Assembly: GCA_020746105.1 (NCBI GenBank)
Contig: CM036657.1
Span: forward strand, 5,310,417 to 5,374,416
Direction: 5' to 3'
DNA: 64,000 bases
Source: Trogon surrucura
Taxonomy: Eukaryota; Chordata; Aves; Trogoniformes; Trogonidae
Positions 62,760-64,000 of this stretch are shown here, one piece after another. The position numbers and the translations under genes are program-made. The notes below the pieces were generated by a model. That model saw only the letters and a program-made list of their open reading frames with translations, was not told the DNA's origin and did not search any database. Every line of letters starts with the position of its first letter. Within the stretch, counting starts at the first letter, position 1.

Positions 62760-63334
62760 TGTGGTGGTTTGGCCCTGGCTGGAGGCCAGGAGCTCACCAA
62801 AGCCGCTCTATCACTCCCCTTTTTAGATGGACAGGGGAGAGGTGAGATGTAACAAGAAGCCCGTGGGTAAAGATAAAAAGCAGTTTAATATAGCAATTAC
62901 CGCGCGGAAGCAAAGCAAAACGGAACAAAGATTATTCTCTACTTCCCATCGGCGGGCGATGTCCGGCCGCTTTCCCAGGAAGCAGGGCTCCAAGACGCGT
63001 AACGGTTTCTCCGGAGGACAAACAGCGAATGCCCCCCCCCCCACTTCCCTCTGCCTTCTCCCTTTATATCTGAGCTGACGTCATATGGTATGGAATACCC
63101 CTTTGGTCAATTTGGGTCAGCTGGCCCGGCTGTATCTCCTCCCAAGATGTTGATCACACCCACCCTACTACTGGGAGAACATCAAACCACAGCCTTGGTG
63201 CTGTGTGGGCACCGCTTAGCAGTAGCCAAAACACTGGGGTGCTATCAACACCCTTCTAGCTACCGCTCCAAGAAACACAGCACGGAGAGAGCTGCTGTGG
63301 GAAGATTAACTCCACCTCAGTCTGACCCAATACA
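62760..63334 (-). mobile_element. 5' LTR of the ERVL
   Basis: 575 bp partner of 56848-57420, beginning TGTATTGGGTCAGACTG on the minus strand. Differences seen include bases near 62901, 62905, 62994, 63020, 63266 and 63332 and a longer C-run near 63035. Confidence 0.92.
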
Positions 63335-63339
63335 GATCC

Positions 63340-63570
63340 GCGTTACATGTTACTCGCGTTATATCTGGTTAAACGTTACTGTTATTTCACTGTTATCGTT
63401 ACCATTTATGTTCACCATTAAAACAAACTGTTTTTATCTCAACCCTACGAGCCTCCGCCTCCTGCTCTCTCCGGGCTCTTCCCCTCACTCCCGGCAGGGG
63501 TGAGCGAGTGAGAGAGCAACCACGTGGTTCTTTGTCTCTCCCGGCCGGTCACTCGGCTTAAACCACAACA
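63340..63570 (+). mobile_element. Solo LTR, right half
   Basis: Continues the LTR from 56847 after the GATCC duplication. ATTAAA near 63417, end CGGCTTAAACCACAACA, then GCTGG (63571-63575). Confidence 0.88.
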
Positions 63571-63699
63571 GCTGGAAGGGTCCTTAGAGATCATTTTAAA
63601 CCAACCTCCCTGTTGTGGGCAGGGACACCACCTCTCGAATCGAACCCGCGACCTTCAGTGTTTCAAACACCACGCTCAACCCACTGAGCTAAACCGGCC
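63571..63699 (-). mobile_element. tRNA-Ile-headed, CR1-tailed SINE, right piece
   Basis: On the minus strand it starts GGCCGGTTTAGCTCAGTGGG, very close to tRNA-Ile(AAU). The RNA polymerase III A box is TAGCTCAGTGGGTTGAGC (63691-63674) and the B box GGTTCGATTCGA (63646-63635). It then passes into CR1 3' sequence (GGGACCCTTCCAGC). Such a composite suits mobilisation by CR1 reverse transcriptase, and the structure resembles the TguSINE1 type of songbirds. Its tail is the piece at 56591-56632. Confidence 0.72.
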
Positions 63700-64000
63700 C
63701 TCATTTCTCCAGAGATAATGCAGCTTATACCGGTAATCAATACAGATTTGTTGTGTCCATATGATATTGCGCTTTTAGCACAAGTACTGTTTCAGCCGAT
63801 TCAGTATTCGTTTTTTTACTCTACCTGGAGACAATTGGCACAAAAAACAACTCTAGAAAATATGCAACTGCCTCAGGGAGATCCAAGACAAGGAGCAGGA
63901 CTGGATGCATTAATGGGAACTAATGCTTTTGCTAATCCCCAAGTTCAGGCACAATGGCCTCCACTATTATTAGAACAGACTCAGCGGGTTGGAATGTCTG
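63700..64000 (+). pseudogene. ERVK gag capsid, continues past the right edge
   Basis: Frame open from about 63703 to the end of the window. It reads MQLIPVINTDLLCPYDIALL, FFYSTWRQLA, LPQGDPRQGAGLDALMGTNA, typical of betaretroviral capsid (the LLTPYDI-, W-QLA and DPR---GLDALMGT-like stretch). It continues the fragment at 56476-56590, interrupted by the SINE stack, and runs off the window, so later gag and pol may lie to the right. Confidence 0.88.

Larger units (their letters stand above)
56848..63334 (-). mobile_element. ERVL-type provirus, LTR-gag-pol-LTR, coding frames open
   Basis: 6487 bp, TSD GATCC at 56843-56847 and 63335-63339, inserted into the LTR 56633-63570. LTRs of 573 and 575 bp differ at about seven positions plus a C-run (roughly 1%). 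Gag and pol are in one frame separated by a single UAG. No env, as usual for ERVL. The 5 bp duplication and pol type (LPQGWKHS, YIDDIIVWG) agree with avian ERVL. It is the most intact element in the window and may have been active recently. Confidence 0.94.

Noticed and set aside
63629-63699. Functional tRNA gene
   Set aside because: The head diverges from tRNA-Ile in the anticodon arm, its 3' acceptor strand does not pair, and it leads into a CR1 tail, so it is a SINE head.
1-64000. CRISPR array, bacterial operon or rRNA
   Set aside because: No regularly spaced repeats with unique spacers, no ribosome-binding-site organisation and no rRNA-like sequence; the window is vertebrate repeat DNA.

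Overview
The window reads as vertebrate, specifically avian, DNA made almost entirely of transposable elements. CR1 (chicken repeat 1) LINE fragments occur throughout, and the rest is mostly endogenous retroviruses (ERVK/beta-like, ERV1/gamma-like, ERVL-like) and solo LTRs, many with target-site duplications (TSDs) readable in the sequence. The only host gene I recognise is a three-exon HINT1-family gene on the minus strand at about 41.8-43.65 kb. Its divergence from HINT1, its broken start and stop, and the ERV-dense surroundings fit HINTW, the multicopy W-linked paralogue. A tRNA-Ile-headed, CR1-tailed SINE near 63.6 kb resembles a SINE type described in songbirds. My inference is therefore the female-specific W chromosome of a neognath bird, probably a passerine; no database search was possible.

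Layout. 1-3466 and 10765-14232 are the arms of an inverted repeat (over 99% identical by eye) around a 7.3 kb spacer. The left arm runs off the window edge. Each arm carries a CR1 3' end, an old CR1 endonuclease fragment, an LTR fragment and a roughly 1.2 kb solo LTR. The spacer holds an ERVK LTR plus gag remnant and several CR1 pieces. 14.2-20.8 kb is a patchwork of CR1 fragments in both orientations with LTRs inserted. 20.8-23.6 kb holds solo LTRs, one nested in another. 23.8-30.4 kb holds CR1s, an ERVL pol remnant and an ERVK pro-pol-env remnant. 30.4-35.8 kb is a decayed gamma-like ERV interrupted by a CR1 and a solo LTR. 36.8-39.8 kb is a CR1 followed by an ERVK 5' LTR and gag. 39.8-46.3 kb is an unusually CpG-rich block containing the HINT gene, its CpG-island promoter, a CR1 and an LTR fragment. 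46.3-52.6 kb is a young ERV with near-identical LTRs, sitting inside a CR1 ORF1.

From 52.8 kb to the right edge, one ERVK gag gene is stretched over more than 10 kb by successive insertions: a solo LTR, a CR1, and a SINE that contains an LTR that in turn contains a whole ERVL provirus. That ERVL (56848-63334) has open gag and pol frames separated by a single UAG, no env, and LTRs differing by roughly 1%. It is the most intact retroelement here. Apart from the damaged HINT gene, the window shows no host coding capacity; its biology is that of a low-recombination chromosome accumulating and nesting retroelements.
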